The position numbers were made by a program, and so were the translations under genes. Shown piece after piece: positions 29,451 through 39,623 of a stretch of DNA of 64,000 nucleotides (its first letter is position 1; every line of letters begins with the position of its first letter). The notes under the pieces were generated by a model. It did not search any database and had not been told where the DNA came from. It saw nothing but the letters and a program-made list of their open reading frames with translations. This DNA comes from an uncultured bacterium (GTDB lineage: Bacteria; Planctomycetota; UBA1135; GCA-002686595). The DNA lies in assembly GCA_937905825.1 (NCBI GenBank), contig CALCXM010000155.1, forward strand, positions 1-64,000, written 5' to 3'.

Positions 29451-29488
29451 AAAGCAGCCCCGAGCGATGCGTTGCTCGGGGCTGCTTT
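29451..29488. terminator. Bidirectional 15-bp hairpin terminator
   Basis: AAAGCAGCCCCGAGC, an 8-nt loop and GCTCGGGGCTGCTTT form a perfect stem flanked by A and T runs on both strands. It lies between the convergent cyclophilin and isocitrate dehydrogenase genes and can serve both. Confidence 0.9.
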
Positions 29489-29506
29489 GCTATTGGCGCG
29501 TTCGGG

Positions 29507-31732
<2,226 letters not shown>

Positions 31733-32236
31733 GGGAGATCGGAAGCGGGGATCGATTCGAGATTGTTCGCGGTGGTCTAACAGATCCGGTGAGGAAAGAC
31801 GCGCACCGAGCCTAAGAAGAGGTCGGCAGCGGCACAGAACCGGAGCGATGGGGGGCAACATGATACCCGAGTCGCGCCGTGCTCGAGCCCGCTCGGTCCG
31901 GCTGTGTTGGAGCTGGCGGGCGGTTGCCGGCTGGATCGGGAGCCGGGGGGCAGGCGCTGACGGACGGTCCGCAGCTCGGGCACTGAGCTGGGGTGGGACG
32001 CGGGATGACGGGGGGCTGGATGGCCCTGGGGGCTGGGTCCGAGGGAAGGTTTGCCCCCCGCGGTTGGCGCTCTGCAGAGTCCTCGCGGTCCCGAAAAGTG
32101 GCCGTCTCTACATCGAAAAGGACACATTTCGCCATTTTGTTGCAATGTGCAACGAATTTGATTTCGATTGGCAACATGTTACCCCGGGCCCCGCAACCCC
32201 ACGAGTCAACGAATCCTGCCCGCTCCCAAACTCACG
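31733..32236. other. 504-bp intergenic region between icd and the MarR-GNAT gene
   Basis: The two genes are divergent, so both promoters should lie here. The half next to icd is very G-rich and carries overlapping ORFs on both strands (31713-32240, 31777-32145, 31812-32177) with no recognisable domain and skewed composition; I do not call them genes. The half next to the regulator becomes AT-rich and holds the inverted repeat described separately. Confidence 0.6.
32139..32153. promoter_or_regulatory. Candidate MarR operator (inverted repeat)
   Basis: GTTGCA-ATG-TGCAAC is a perfect 6-bp inverted repeat with a 3-bp centre in an AT-rich stretch 84 bp upstream of the MarR-GNAT start. MarR-family proteins usually bind such sites at their own promoter. 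The assignment is by position and symmetry only. Confidence 0.5.
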
Positions 32237-33157
32237 ATGAAGCACTCCTCCGAGATCCAACGCATCCGCCACGCCACCCGCCAAATCGTCCGGGATCTCG
32301 ACTTCATGAAGGGCAGTGTTTTGCAGACCGGCTGCAGCGCGTCGGAGATTCACATCCTGCTCGAGTTGGAGAACAGCGGGGAGCTTGCGGTTTCGGAGTT
32401 GGCCGACCGCCTGCGTCAAGACAAGTCCACGGCCAGTCGCAACGTGAAGGCTCTGGTCAAAGCTGGGTACGTGCAAAAGCTGGCGGACCCCAAGGACAAG
32501 CGCGTCTACCGCTTGAGCCTGACTCCTGCGGGGCTTGAAAAGGCGGCGAGCGTCAATCAACTGGCGAACTCGCAAGTTGGGGAAGCGCTCGAGCTACTGG
32601 ACGAGGAGGATTGTCAACAGGCAGTGCACGGCATCGAACTCTACGCCCGCGCTTTGCAGCGCAGCTACCAGCTCTATCGTATCGTGATTCGCCCGGTGGA
32701 GGCCCGCGACAACGAGGAGATGGGGCAGATCATCCGTCGTGTGATGACCGAGTTCGGTGCCGTGGGTGCCGGGTACTCGATAGAAGACTCCGAGGTGGAC
32801 GACATCCACGGTGCTTATGCAGGGGACCGCGCGCGCTACTTTATCGCGGAGCGCGAAGGCACGATCCTCGGGGGTGCGGGATTCGCGCCATTGGAGGGCG
32901 AGCAGGGATCCATGTGCGAACTACGCAAGATGTATCTATTGCCCGAAGGGCGCAGGATTGGCCTGGGGCGCAAGCTGCTCGCGCTCTGCTTGGAGGAAGC
33001 GCGGGGCTGCGGCTATGAGCAGTGCTACCTGGAGACCCTGCGTCGCATGGGCCAGGCTCAACAGCTCTATGCGAAGTTTGGCTTTGAATCGCTCAAAGGA
33101 CCCAAGGGAGCGACGGGGCACTTCGGTTGTGACGCCTGGTCGGTAAAGCGACTGTAG
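32237..33157 (+). CDS. MarR-type regulator fused to GNAT acetyltransferase
   Basis: The product has about 306 residues. Residues 1-145 are a MarR winged helix (SASEIHILLELENSGELAVSELADRL, STASRNVKALVKAGYVQKLADPKDKRVYRLSLT). Residues 150-306 are a GNAT domain (IVIRPVEARDNEEMGQIIRRVM, acetyl-CoA loop LLPEGRRIGLGRKLL, and YLETLRRMGQAQQLYAKFGFESL). Such fusions are known, but their ligands and acetyl acceptors mostly are not. A symmetric site upstream suggests autoregulation. The divergent icd gene could be a target. I preferred the ATG at 32237 to the track start at 32168. Confidence 0.9.
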   Translation: MKHSSEIQRIRHATRQIVRDLDFMKGSVLQTGCSASEIHILLELENSGELAVSELADRLRQDKSTASRNVKALVKAGYVQKLADPKDKRVYRLSLTPAGLEKAASVNQLANSQVGEALELLDEEDCQQAVHGIELYARALQRSYQLYRIVIRPVEARDNEEMGQIIRRVMTEFGAVGAGYSIEDSEVDDIHGAYAGDRARYFIAEREGTILGGAGFAPLEGEQGSMCELRKMYLLPEGRRIGLGRKLLALCLEEARGCGYEQCYLETLRRMGQAQQLYAKFGFESLKGPKGATGHFGCDAWSVKRL

Positions 33158-33225
33158 CTGATTCACGCGTCCCTCAACTTCTGCGCGCTAGATCCCAAGT
33201 CTCCTCCAACTGACCACGGCTTTCC

Positions 33226-36200
33226 TTGCGGAAGCGTCCTCTCCCAACCCAACCTGCTTTGTCGAATCTCCAGCAAGCGCGAGAAGTGTTTCGCTTCGAA
33301 TTGAACCTCCAGTGGCGCCAAGCTGGATTCTGGTTGTCGTTGCTTGCGTGCATCGCCCTGGGCGTAGGCTTTGCCGCCACCGACATGGGTGGGGCCGACG
33401 TAGCCGTCGGCCGCATCCATCGCAATGCACCCTTCGCCGTCCTGCAGAACTTGGCAGGGCTTTCCGCCGCGGGGATGTTCATCGTGCTCGTGACCGTGGC
33501 GCAAGCCATCTTGCGGGACTTCACGACGGGAACCGCGCCTCTGCTTTTCTCGACGCCAATTCGATCCTCGGCCTACATGGCCGGCCGTTTCTTGGCTGGT
33601 TATTGCGCGGCCTTGACGGCGATCCTGGGGGGCGTGGTCGCGATGGCCGCAACTCAAGCAGTCTTGCAGTCGAGTGATCCATTGCTGGGCCCAGTGCCGT
33701 GGTCCGCGTTCCTCTATGGGGTGCTGGCGTTGATCTTGCCGAATCTACTTCTGGTGGGTTTGGTCGTGTTGTTACTGGGAGTCGTGACGCGACGCATGGG
33801 CGCAACGTTCCTGGGAATCTTGCCGGTCATGATCGGCCAAGACATCGCTGAGGCCTTGCCGGTTGGAGTTTTCGGTTATCAACTGCCGGCACTGCTCGAC
33901 CCCCTTGGCTTGGCGGCCTTGAAGAGTGCAACGCAAACTTGGACTGTGGGGCAGTTTGGCGAGGCGCTGCCCGGGTTCAGTGGGGACTTGCTGCTGAACC
34001 GGCTGATCTGGATTGGGTTGTCGGCGATGCTTGGAGCGGCGGCCTACGCCCTCTTTCACAGGAAGGTTCGCCGGGCGCAATCGGGCTCGAAGAGGGGACG
34101 AACGAAGCGCGCGATAGGGGACTCGCGAGCGGCAGCGCTTTCCACGCTTCCGATCAACGTGCACTTGAGCTCGGGCAAGGCTTTGGAACGCTCCCAACAC
34201 CGCGCGCTTCTACGTTTCGAACTCTCGAGTCTCTTGGGTAGCCTCTCCTTCAAGGTCATGCTGATCGCTGGCCTGGCCTTGGTGGGCTACAGCATGTGGC
34301 GCGGCGACGAAGTCAGCGGAGTGCGGCTCCTGCCGAGCGGGCAGTTGATCGCCCAGTCCCTGCGCCGTGCATCGACCTTGACCATGACCCTGATGGTGGT
34401 GCTCTTCAGCGGAGAAGCGGTTTGGCGCGAGAGAAGCACGCGCATGGCGTTGACTTTGGACAGCTACCCCGTGGCGAGTCGCACACTGGCGGGCGCGAAG
34501 ATGATGGCTGTCTGCGTCAGCTTGATCGTGGCCGTTGCCTTGTACGGCGCTCTCGCCTGGGGACTGCAAGCCTCCCAGGCGGGCCAGCCAGCGCCCACAG
34601 CGCAAGTGCTGGTCGCTGTCGGCAACGAGGCCCTGCGTGCGATTCAACTCGCGTGCGCGGCGTTCCTCTTGCAGACCATCGCTGGAGGTAGGATCACGGG
34701 CTACATGGCCATGGGGATCTTCTTGGCCTTGCGCCTTTGCTTGCAATTGCTCGGGCACACGAACGACTTGTACAGCTTTGCCGGCGCGAGCTTGCCGTTC
34801 TTGAGCGACATGAACGGCTTCGGCAATGGAGTCGAGCGTTGGCTACTTTTGCAAACCTATTGGACCCTGGTTGCCCTGGTGCTTGGGTTGTGCGCGGGCT
34901 TGTTTTGGCCGAGGGGTGCGCAGGCCAACGCAAGGGAGCGTTGGACGCGCGTGGCGCATGGACTCGCTCGCGGGGGGCGAGCGAGAATTGCAGGAGCGCT
35001 CGTTGCTGCCTTGGTCTGTGGCGCCTTCTTGCATCGGCAAACCATGGCGGCGGGCAAGGGTTGGGATCGCGACGGAATGGAGGCCTTCCTGATGGACTAC
35101 GAGGAAGAATTCCACCCCTGGCGCGACCGTCCACGGCCCGAGGTGATCGAACTCAAGGCGGACTTGGTGCTCGAATCGAATCCGCGCAGGTTGCGGGTCC
35201 GTGGACGCTACTTGTTGGAGAACACCGGCGGCGAGCCGATCGAAGAGATGTTGGTGAGCTACGACCCCGACTTGCAGTTGCATGGTTTGGCCTTGATCCA
35301 AGATTTGTCCGCGCCGCAGTTTGAGTTCGGCGCAAACGCACAGGCACTGAGCGGGGCCGAGCATCTGTCCCGCTTGCCTTTGGATGCGTTCACGATCCCG
35401 GGGACGCATGTGGTGCAGTTCGATCCAGCACTTGCTCCCGGAGCGAAGGCCGCTCTCGAGTTCGACTTGGAGTTCAATCCCGGAGGCTGGGGCGCGCGGC
35501 CCGCGGACCACTGGCTGATGGAGAATGGAACGCTCTTGCTCGCGGGCCCCGGGACTCACTCCTTTTTTCGAGGTGCGCAGGCTTTCTTGACCTTGGGCTA
35601 CGACCCAGCTCGGGAACTCAAGCGCACCAAGGCCCGCAAGCAGCGCGGATTGGGAGCATGGGATCCGCTGCCGACTCCCGAGCAGTACCTAGAGACCCAT
35701 GCGATCACCCATGGAAAGGGCGCGCGCGCTCCCGGCTTTGGCGGCTCCGACTGGGTCGACGCGGAGCTTTGGATTCACACGGAAGCAGATCAACAAGCCA
35801 TCGCACCGGGGCAGCTCGTCGAACGCTCCATCGAAGGGGGCCGCGCTCATCACCACTTCAAAACGAAGGACAAGATTCAGGCCTTCTTCCCGATCATGAG
35901 CGGGCGCTATGAGCTGGCGGAGGCATCGCAGGGAAACACGCGCCTCGAGGTCTACTTTCACCCGGGCCACGGGGCCCGCGTGGATCACATGATCTGGGCC
36001 ATGCAGCGTTCGCTCGCCTACTTCGAAGAGCATTGGGGGCCCTATCCCCACGAGACCTTGCGATTGGCTGAGGTTCCCGGGTTCGCAGGCGCCGCGTTCG
36101 CCTGCTCTTTCCCCGGAGGGATGATGGGCTTCACCGACAGCATGGGTTTCCGCTGTCCGCAGGGCGACGGCGCGCCGATCGCGTTCCCCGCGCGCTCATC

Positions 36201-37041
36201 CGAGTTGGCTTCCGCCGCCGACGTGGACCCTGTGCTTTGGACAGTGGCTCACGAGGTGGCCCATCAATGGTGGGACAGTCACGTCATCGCTGCCATGGCT
36301 TTGGGCGCGAGCTTCACCTCGGAATCCATGGCGCAGTACGGATCCCTGTGTGTCTTGCAGCAAGAGTATGGCGACGAGATGGCTTTGCGCGTGGCGGAGT
36401 ACAACCGTGAACGTTACTTGCAAGGTCGGCGCACTGCGGATCGCAAGGAACTGCCCCTCGTGCAAATCGATGAGCAGTCTCACGTGCATTACGGCAAGGG
36501 CTACGTCGCGTTTCACGCCTTGGCGAAGCTAGCGGGCTACGAAGCAATCAACCAAGCATGCGCTCAAGTCATCGAGTTGTATGCAGGCCCGAAGGGCTCA
36601 CCTGTGACCTCGGTGACCCTTCTCGACCACTTGCTGGATGAGCTGCCGGAGGAACTCGTTGCGCAGGCGCAGGGGTGGTTCGAGGAGATTTACTTTTTGG
36701 ACGGGGCGCTTTCGTCCGCTTCTGCCGAGAAGGACGGGGAAGGGCGCTATGTGCTCAAGCTGGAAGGATCGGCGCAGAGCTTGCTAGCGGATGGGGATGG
36801 CGAGGAAGCGGCGGAAGCATTCAGCGGCGAGCTAGAACTCGAAATCTCCTTTGCAGGCAAGACTCCAGTCGTGCTCGTTCGCGCCAAGTGCGCAGCCGGC
36901 ACCCTGCGCTTTCAACAGACCTTCGATAGGGAGCCCGTCCACGTGGAACTCGACCCACGCTTGCTCCACATGGATCGCGACCTCTCCAACAATTCTCTCT
37001 CAGTCACAAGGCAGCTTGCCGTCACCAGGAACTCCCAATGA
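33226..37041 (+). CDS. ABC transporter permease fused to M1 family aminopeptidase
   Basis: The 1271-residue protein has two parts. Residues 1-615 hold about twelve hydrophobic segments in two groups, like an ABC-2 permease (IVLVTVAQAILRDFTTGTAPLLFSTPI). Residues 650-1260 are an M1 metallopeptidase with HEVAHQWW (His1009, Glu1010, His1013) and a downstream Glu in TSESMAQYG. That Glu falls one residue further on than in classical HExxH-x18-E. The ATG of an ABC ATPase overlaps its stop by 4 nt. The known family is annotated as ABC permease/M1 aminopeptidase, with no defined substrate. No ATG lies near the start, so TTG at 33226 or 33259 is used. Confidence 0.9.
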   Translation: MRKRPLPTQPALSNLQQAREVFRFELNLQWRQAGFWLSLLACIALGVGFAATDMGGADVAVGRIHRNAPFAVLQNLAGLSAAGMFIVLVTVAQAILRDFTTGTAPLLFSTPIRSSAYMAGRFLAGYCAALTAILGGVVAMAATQAVLQSSDPLLGPVPWSAFLYGVLALILPNLLLVGLVVLLLGVVTRRMGATFLGILPVMIGQDIAEALPVGVFGYQLPALLDPLGLAALKSATQTWTVGQFGEALPGFSGDLLLNRLIWIGLSAMLGAAAYALFHRKVRRAQSGSKRGRTKRAIGDSRAAALSTLPINVHLSSGKALERSQHRALLRFELSSLLGSLSFKVMLIAGLALVGYSMWRGDEVSGVRLLPSGQLIAQSLRRASTLTMTLMVVLFSGEAVWRERSTRMALTLDSYPVASRTLAGAKMMAVCVSLIVAVALYGALAWGLQASQAGQPAPTAQVLVAVGNEALRAIQLACAAFLLQTIAGGRITGYMAMGIFLALRLCLQLLGHTNDLYSFAGASLPFLSDMNGFGNGVERWLLLQTYWTLVALVLGLCAGLFWPRGAQANARERWTRVAHGLARGGRARIAGALVAALVCGAFLHRQTMAAGKGWDRDGMEAFLMDYEEEFHPWRDRPRPEVIELKADLVLESNPRRLRVRGRYLLENTGGEPIEEMLVSYDPDLQLHGLALIQDLSAPQFEFGANAQALSGAEHLSRLPLDAFTIPGTHVVQFDPALAPGAKAALEFDLEFNPGGWGARPADHWLMENGTLLLAGPGTHSFFRGAQAFLTLGYDPARELKRTKARKQRGLGAWDPLPTPEQYLETHAITHGKGARAPGFGGSDWVDAELWIHTEADQQAIAPGQLVERSIEGGRAHHHFKTKDKIQAFFPIMSGRYELAEASQGNTRLEVYFHPGHGARVDHMIWAMQRSLAYFEEHWGPYPHETLRLAEVPGFAGAAFACSFPGGMMGFTDSMGFRCPQGDGAPIAFPARSSELASAADVDPVLWTVAHEVAHQWWDSHVIAAMALGASFTSESMAQYGSLCVLQQEYGDEMALRVAEYNRERYLQGRRTADRKELPLVQIDEQSHVHYGKGYVAFHALAKLAGYEAINQACAQVIELYAGPKGSPVTSVTLLDHLLDELPEELVAQAQGWFEEIYFLDGALSSASAEKDGEGRYVLKLEGSAQSLLADGDGEEAAEAFSGELELEISFAGKTPVVLVRAKCAAGTLRFQQTFDREPVHVELDPRLLHMDRDLSNNSLSVTRQLAVTRNSQ

Positions 37042-37940
37042 GCCTCCTTACCATTCGCGGCCTCTGCAAGACGTACGGCAACGGCACCCGAGCTCTCGAT
37101 CATGTGAACCTGGACGTTCCGCCGGGCATGTTCGGCTTGCTCGGTCCGAACGGTGCCGGGAAGTCGAGCTTGATGCGCACGATCGCCACCTTGCAAAGGC
37201 CCGACGCAGGGACGATCGAGTTCGACAGTGTGGACGTGTTGCAGGACCCCCAAGCCATCCGTCGCACCCTGGGCTACCTGCCCCAAGAGTTTGGTGTGTA
37301 TCCGCGGGTGGGGGCGGAGTCCTTGCTCAATCACTTGGCGATCCTGAAAGGCATGACGAACAAAGGGGAACGACGGGATTGCGTTCATTCACTCCTGCAT
37401 CAGACGAACCTTTGGGAGGTGCGCAAGAAGGCCGTTGCCGGGTTCTCCGGTGGCATGCGTCAAAGATTCGGCGTGGCTCAAGCGCTGTTAGGTTCCCCGC
37501 GGCTATTGATCGTGGACGAACCAACCGCAGGTCTCGACCCCGCCGAGCGCCAGCGGTTTCTCGATCTCATCTGCGAGGTCGGGGAGCAGGTCGCGGTGAT
37601 CTTCTCAACACACTTGGTGGACGATGTGCGCGAGCTCTGCCCGCGCATGGCGATCATGAATGGCGGACGTGTGCTGCTGACCGGCGAGCCAGAAGCCTGC
37701 ATCCACAAACTCCAGGGCCAAGTTTGGGGGCTTAGTTGCGACAGAGGTCAATTGGAGTCCTTGCGGGCCGAGCACCAAGTCATCTCCACCAAGCGTCGGG
37801 CTGGATGGATGCGCGTGCACGTGATCGCGCCCCAGGCGCCTGACGGGTTTGAAGAAGTCATTCCCAACCTGGAGGACGTGTACTTTTCGACCCTTGCGAG
37901 CCATCCAGCAAAGGATCAGGTTCCCGTGACGGCGAGTTAG
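37038..37940 (+). CDS. ABC transporter ATP-binding protein
   Basis: The 300-residue ATPase has Walker A LLGPNGAGKSSL, Q-loop YLPQEFGVYP, signature FSGGMRQRFGVAQALL, Walker B LLIVDEPTAGLD and H-loop STHLVDD. A C-terminal extension of about 90 residues follows. The ATGA overlap with the upstream permease-peptidase gene shows that they form one transporter. The ABC-2-like subunit pairing suggests export, or energy coupling to the external peptidase. Confidence 0.95.
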   Translation: MSLLTIRGLCKTYGNGTRALDHVNLDVPPGMFGLLGPNGAGKSSLMRTIATLQRPDAGTIEFDSVDVLQDPQAIRRTLGYLPQEFGVYPRVGAESLLNHLAILKGMTNKGERRDCVHSLLHQTNLWEVRKKAVAGFSGGMRQRFGVAQALLGSPRLLIVDEPTAGLDPAERQRFLDLICEVGEQVAVIFSTHLVDDVRELCPRMAIMNGGRVLLTGEPEACIHKLQGQVWGLSCDRGQLESLRAEHQVISTKRRAGWMRVHVIAPQAPDGFEEVIPNLEDVYFSTLASHPAKDQVPVTAS

Positions 37941-37998
37941 TCGTCGAACTGTTCGGCAGCAGTCAGGCGAGCAGGCGCTTTCGGAGTACCATGCTGCG

Positions 37999-38451
37999 AT
38001 GAAGAAAGCCTTTCCCCTCTGGCCTCGTGTGGCCGTTCTGTTCTTGGCGAGCGTCTCCCTGATCTCTTGCGGCCAGAAGCCTGGATCGGTGTTCAGTTCG
38101 ACAACGATCAACATTTCCAACCCTGACAACGAGTGGGGCAGGGACATTCAATACGTCAGCGGAACCGACGGCACGAGCGTGAGCGTCGATGGCGTGAAGT
38201 TCGAGATCTTGGATCATGGGAGCGCCACCGTCGATTTTGAAGCGCTGGGGTTGACCGGTGTCACGGTGACCAATACCAAAAAGCTCTCCGTCAAGAGCAT
38301 CGAAGAAAGCGAGGGAGCCTTCCTGGTCGTGCTCGATCGCCCCGTTGCGATACGCGAGGGTGTTCTGTTCTGGGGCGACAAATCCCTGGGAGAGGTTTCG
38401 AAGGGTGACGTGTTCATCGCCGACAGCCAAGGCTTGCGGCCTAAGCCTTAG
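37999..38451 (+). CDS. Lipoprotein of unknown function
   Basis: This 150-residue protein has a signal peptide with lipobox SLISC followed by GQKPGS. The mature part is short and beta-rich (YVSGTDGTSVSVDGVKFEILDHGSATVDF). I recognise no family. It follows the ABC ATPase by 58 bp on the same strand and could be part of that transcript, but nothing links it functionally. Confidence 0.65.
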   Translation: MKKAFPLWPRVAVLFLASVSLISCGQKPGSVFSSTTINISNPDNEWGRDIQYVSGTDGTSVSVDGVKFEILDHGSATVDFEALGLTGVTVTNTKKLSVKSIEESEGAFLVVLDRPVAIREGVLFWGDKSLGEVSKGDVFIADSQGLRPKP

Positions 38452-38559
38452 CGCTCCGCTTCAAAGTGCGCTGCCCTTCATAAGGCGCCGCATACCGCGG
38501 AGAAGCGCCACCCTGCTTGCCCGTCTCCTGCAACGCGCTCCACCAAGAGAAGAATCGCC

Positions 38560-38937
38560 ATGGACTCGATCATGCCCCTGTTCATCGTCTCGGACTTGGC
38601 CAAGTCCGTCGCGTTCTACCGTGACCAACTCGGTTTCGAGCTGAGGATGAGCGTCCCCGATGAAGACCCGTTCTTCGCCATCGTTGGCCGAGGTGCTGTC
38701 GGTCTGATGCTGAAGCACATCTCCCCCGACGTTCCGCCGCTACCCAATCCAAAGCGCCATGCATGGGCTAAGTGGGACGCATTTGTTTCCACTGCCGATC
38801 CCGAATCCTTGGCATCGGAGTGCAGCGAGCGCGGCCTTGTGCTCGAAGTCGAAGACACCGAAGACGGTCTCCGGGGTTGCGAGATAGCCGATGCCGACGG
38901 CTATGTCTTGTTCTTCGGTCACCCGTCGGTGGCTTAG
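38560..38937 (+). CDS. VOC-family protein (bleomycin-resistance/glyoxalase type)
   Basis: The 125-residue protein is a single VOC domain: PLFIVSDLAKSVAFYRDQLGFEL at the N-terminus and GLRGCEIADADGYVLFFGHP at the C-terminus. The C-terminal DxDGYxLxF pattern is typical of the bleomycin-binding or dioxygenase-like group. Only some metal ligands are conserved, so it may bind a ligand rather than catalyse. AAGAGAAG upstream of the ATG is an adequate ribosome site. Confidence 0.82.
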   Translation: MDSIMPLFIVSDLAKSVAFYRDQLGFELRMSVPDEDPFFAIVGRGAVGLMLKHISPDVPPLPNPKRHAWAKWDAFVSTADPESLASECSERGLVLEVEDTEDGLRGCEIADADGYVLFFGHPSVA

Positions 38938-39314
38938 GCCCTGGGCGGAGCTTCGCTCCCTGGGGGATGCTCGCCCGGGTGGAGTCTGGCGCAGGGTTGC
39001 CCGTGGATTGTGGCGACGCCCTGTGCAGCGCGCGCGGTTCTCCATAGAACCGATGTGGGGCAGTAGACTGCGGAAGGAGCCGGGCTGGGCGAGAACGGTT
39101 TTAGCTGGGATCGTATGGGCTGGCCTTTACCCCTTCGCGTGGGACCCTGGCTGACATGGAGCAGCAAGCCCGAACCTTTTGCGGACTTGGCGCGAATCCC
39201 GCTCTGGCAAGATTGTCGCGCGAAACGTCACGGGGTCCCGGGACTGGCGTACTCCTTCGCACTTCCCTTTCCGAGTCGCCGGAGATCTCCGGCCTTCCTT
39301 GCACAGAACAAAGC
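38938..39314. other. 377-bp stretch without a supported gene
   Basis: It lies between the VOC gene and the tautomerase gene, both on the plus strand. Short ORFs on both strands here (for example 38891-39154 and 38934-39167) are low-complexity Arg/Pro/Ala-rich translations without a domain. I see no clear hairpin or repeat. Confidence 0.5.
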
Positions 39315-39521
39315 ATGCCCTACGTCAACGTCCAGATCACCAAAGGCGCCACCCGCGATCAGAAGTCAGCCATCGTGCGCGACGTCACCCAATCCCTCGT
39401 GCGTGAGCTCGGGAAGAAGCCCGACCACATTCACATCGTGATTCAGGAGATTGAGGAGTCGAATTGGGGGTTCAGCGGGCAACTGACGGACGACTGGAAG
39501 AAGAGCCAGGGCATCGGCTGA
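39315..39521 (+). CDS. 4-oxalocrotonate tautomerase family protein
   Basis: This 68-residue protein begins MPYVNVQITKGATRDQK. The catalytic Pro1 follows the removable Met, and the beta-alpha-beta fold of the tautomerase superfamily can be followed (TQSLVRELGKKPDHIHIVIQEIEESNWGF). Small members work as hexamers. The in vivo substrate is unknown. The ATG at 39315 must be the start because Pro1 chemistry needs it; the track start at 39156 would bury it. Confidence 0.9.
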   Translation: MPYVNVQITKGATRDQKSAIVRDVTQSLVRELGKKPDHIHIVIQEIEESNWGFSGQLTDDWKKSQGIG

Positions 39522-39623
39522 CCTGCAGTTTGGAGGGGCTCTCACCCACGAGAGCTGAGCATCCACGGGACGCGCAGTTTGGCCTGCACGGTTCCACAAA
39601 TGGTGAGTGGATTCGGGTAGAAC

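Noticed and set aside
31777-32177. Overlapping minus-strand ORFs of about 120 residues between icd and the MarR-GNAT gene
   Set aside because: Pro/Arg/Ser-rich translation of a G-rich stretch, no domain, and two frames equally open.
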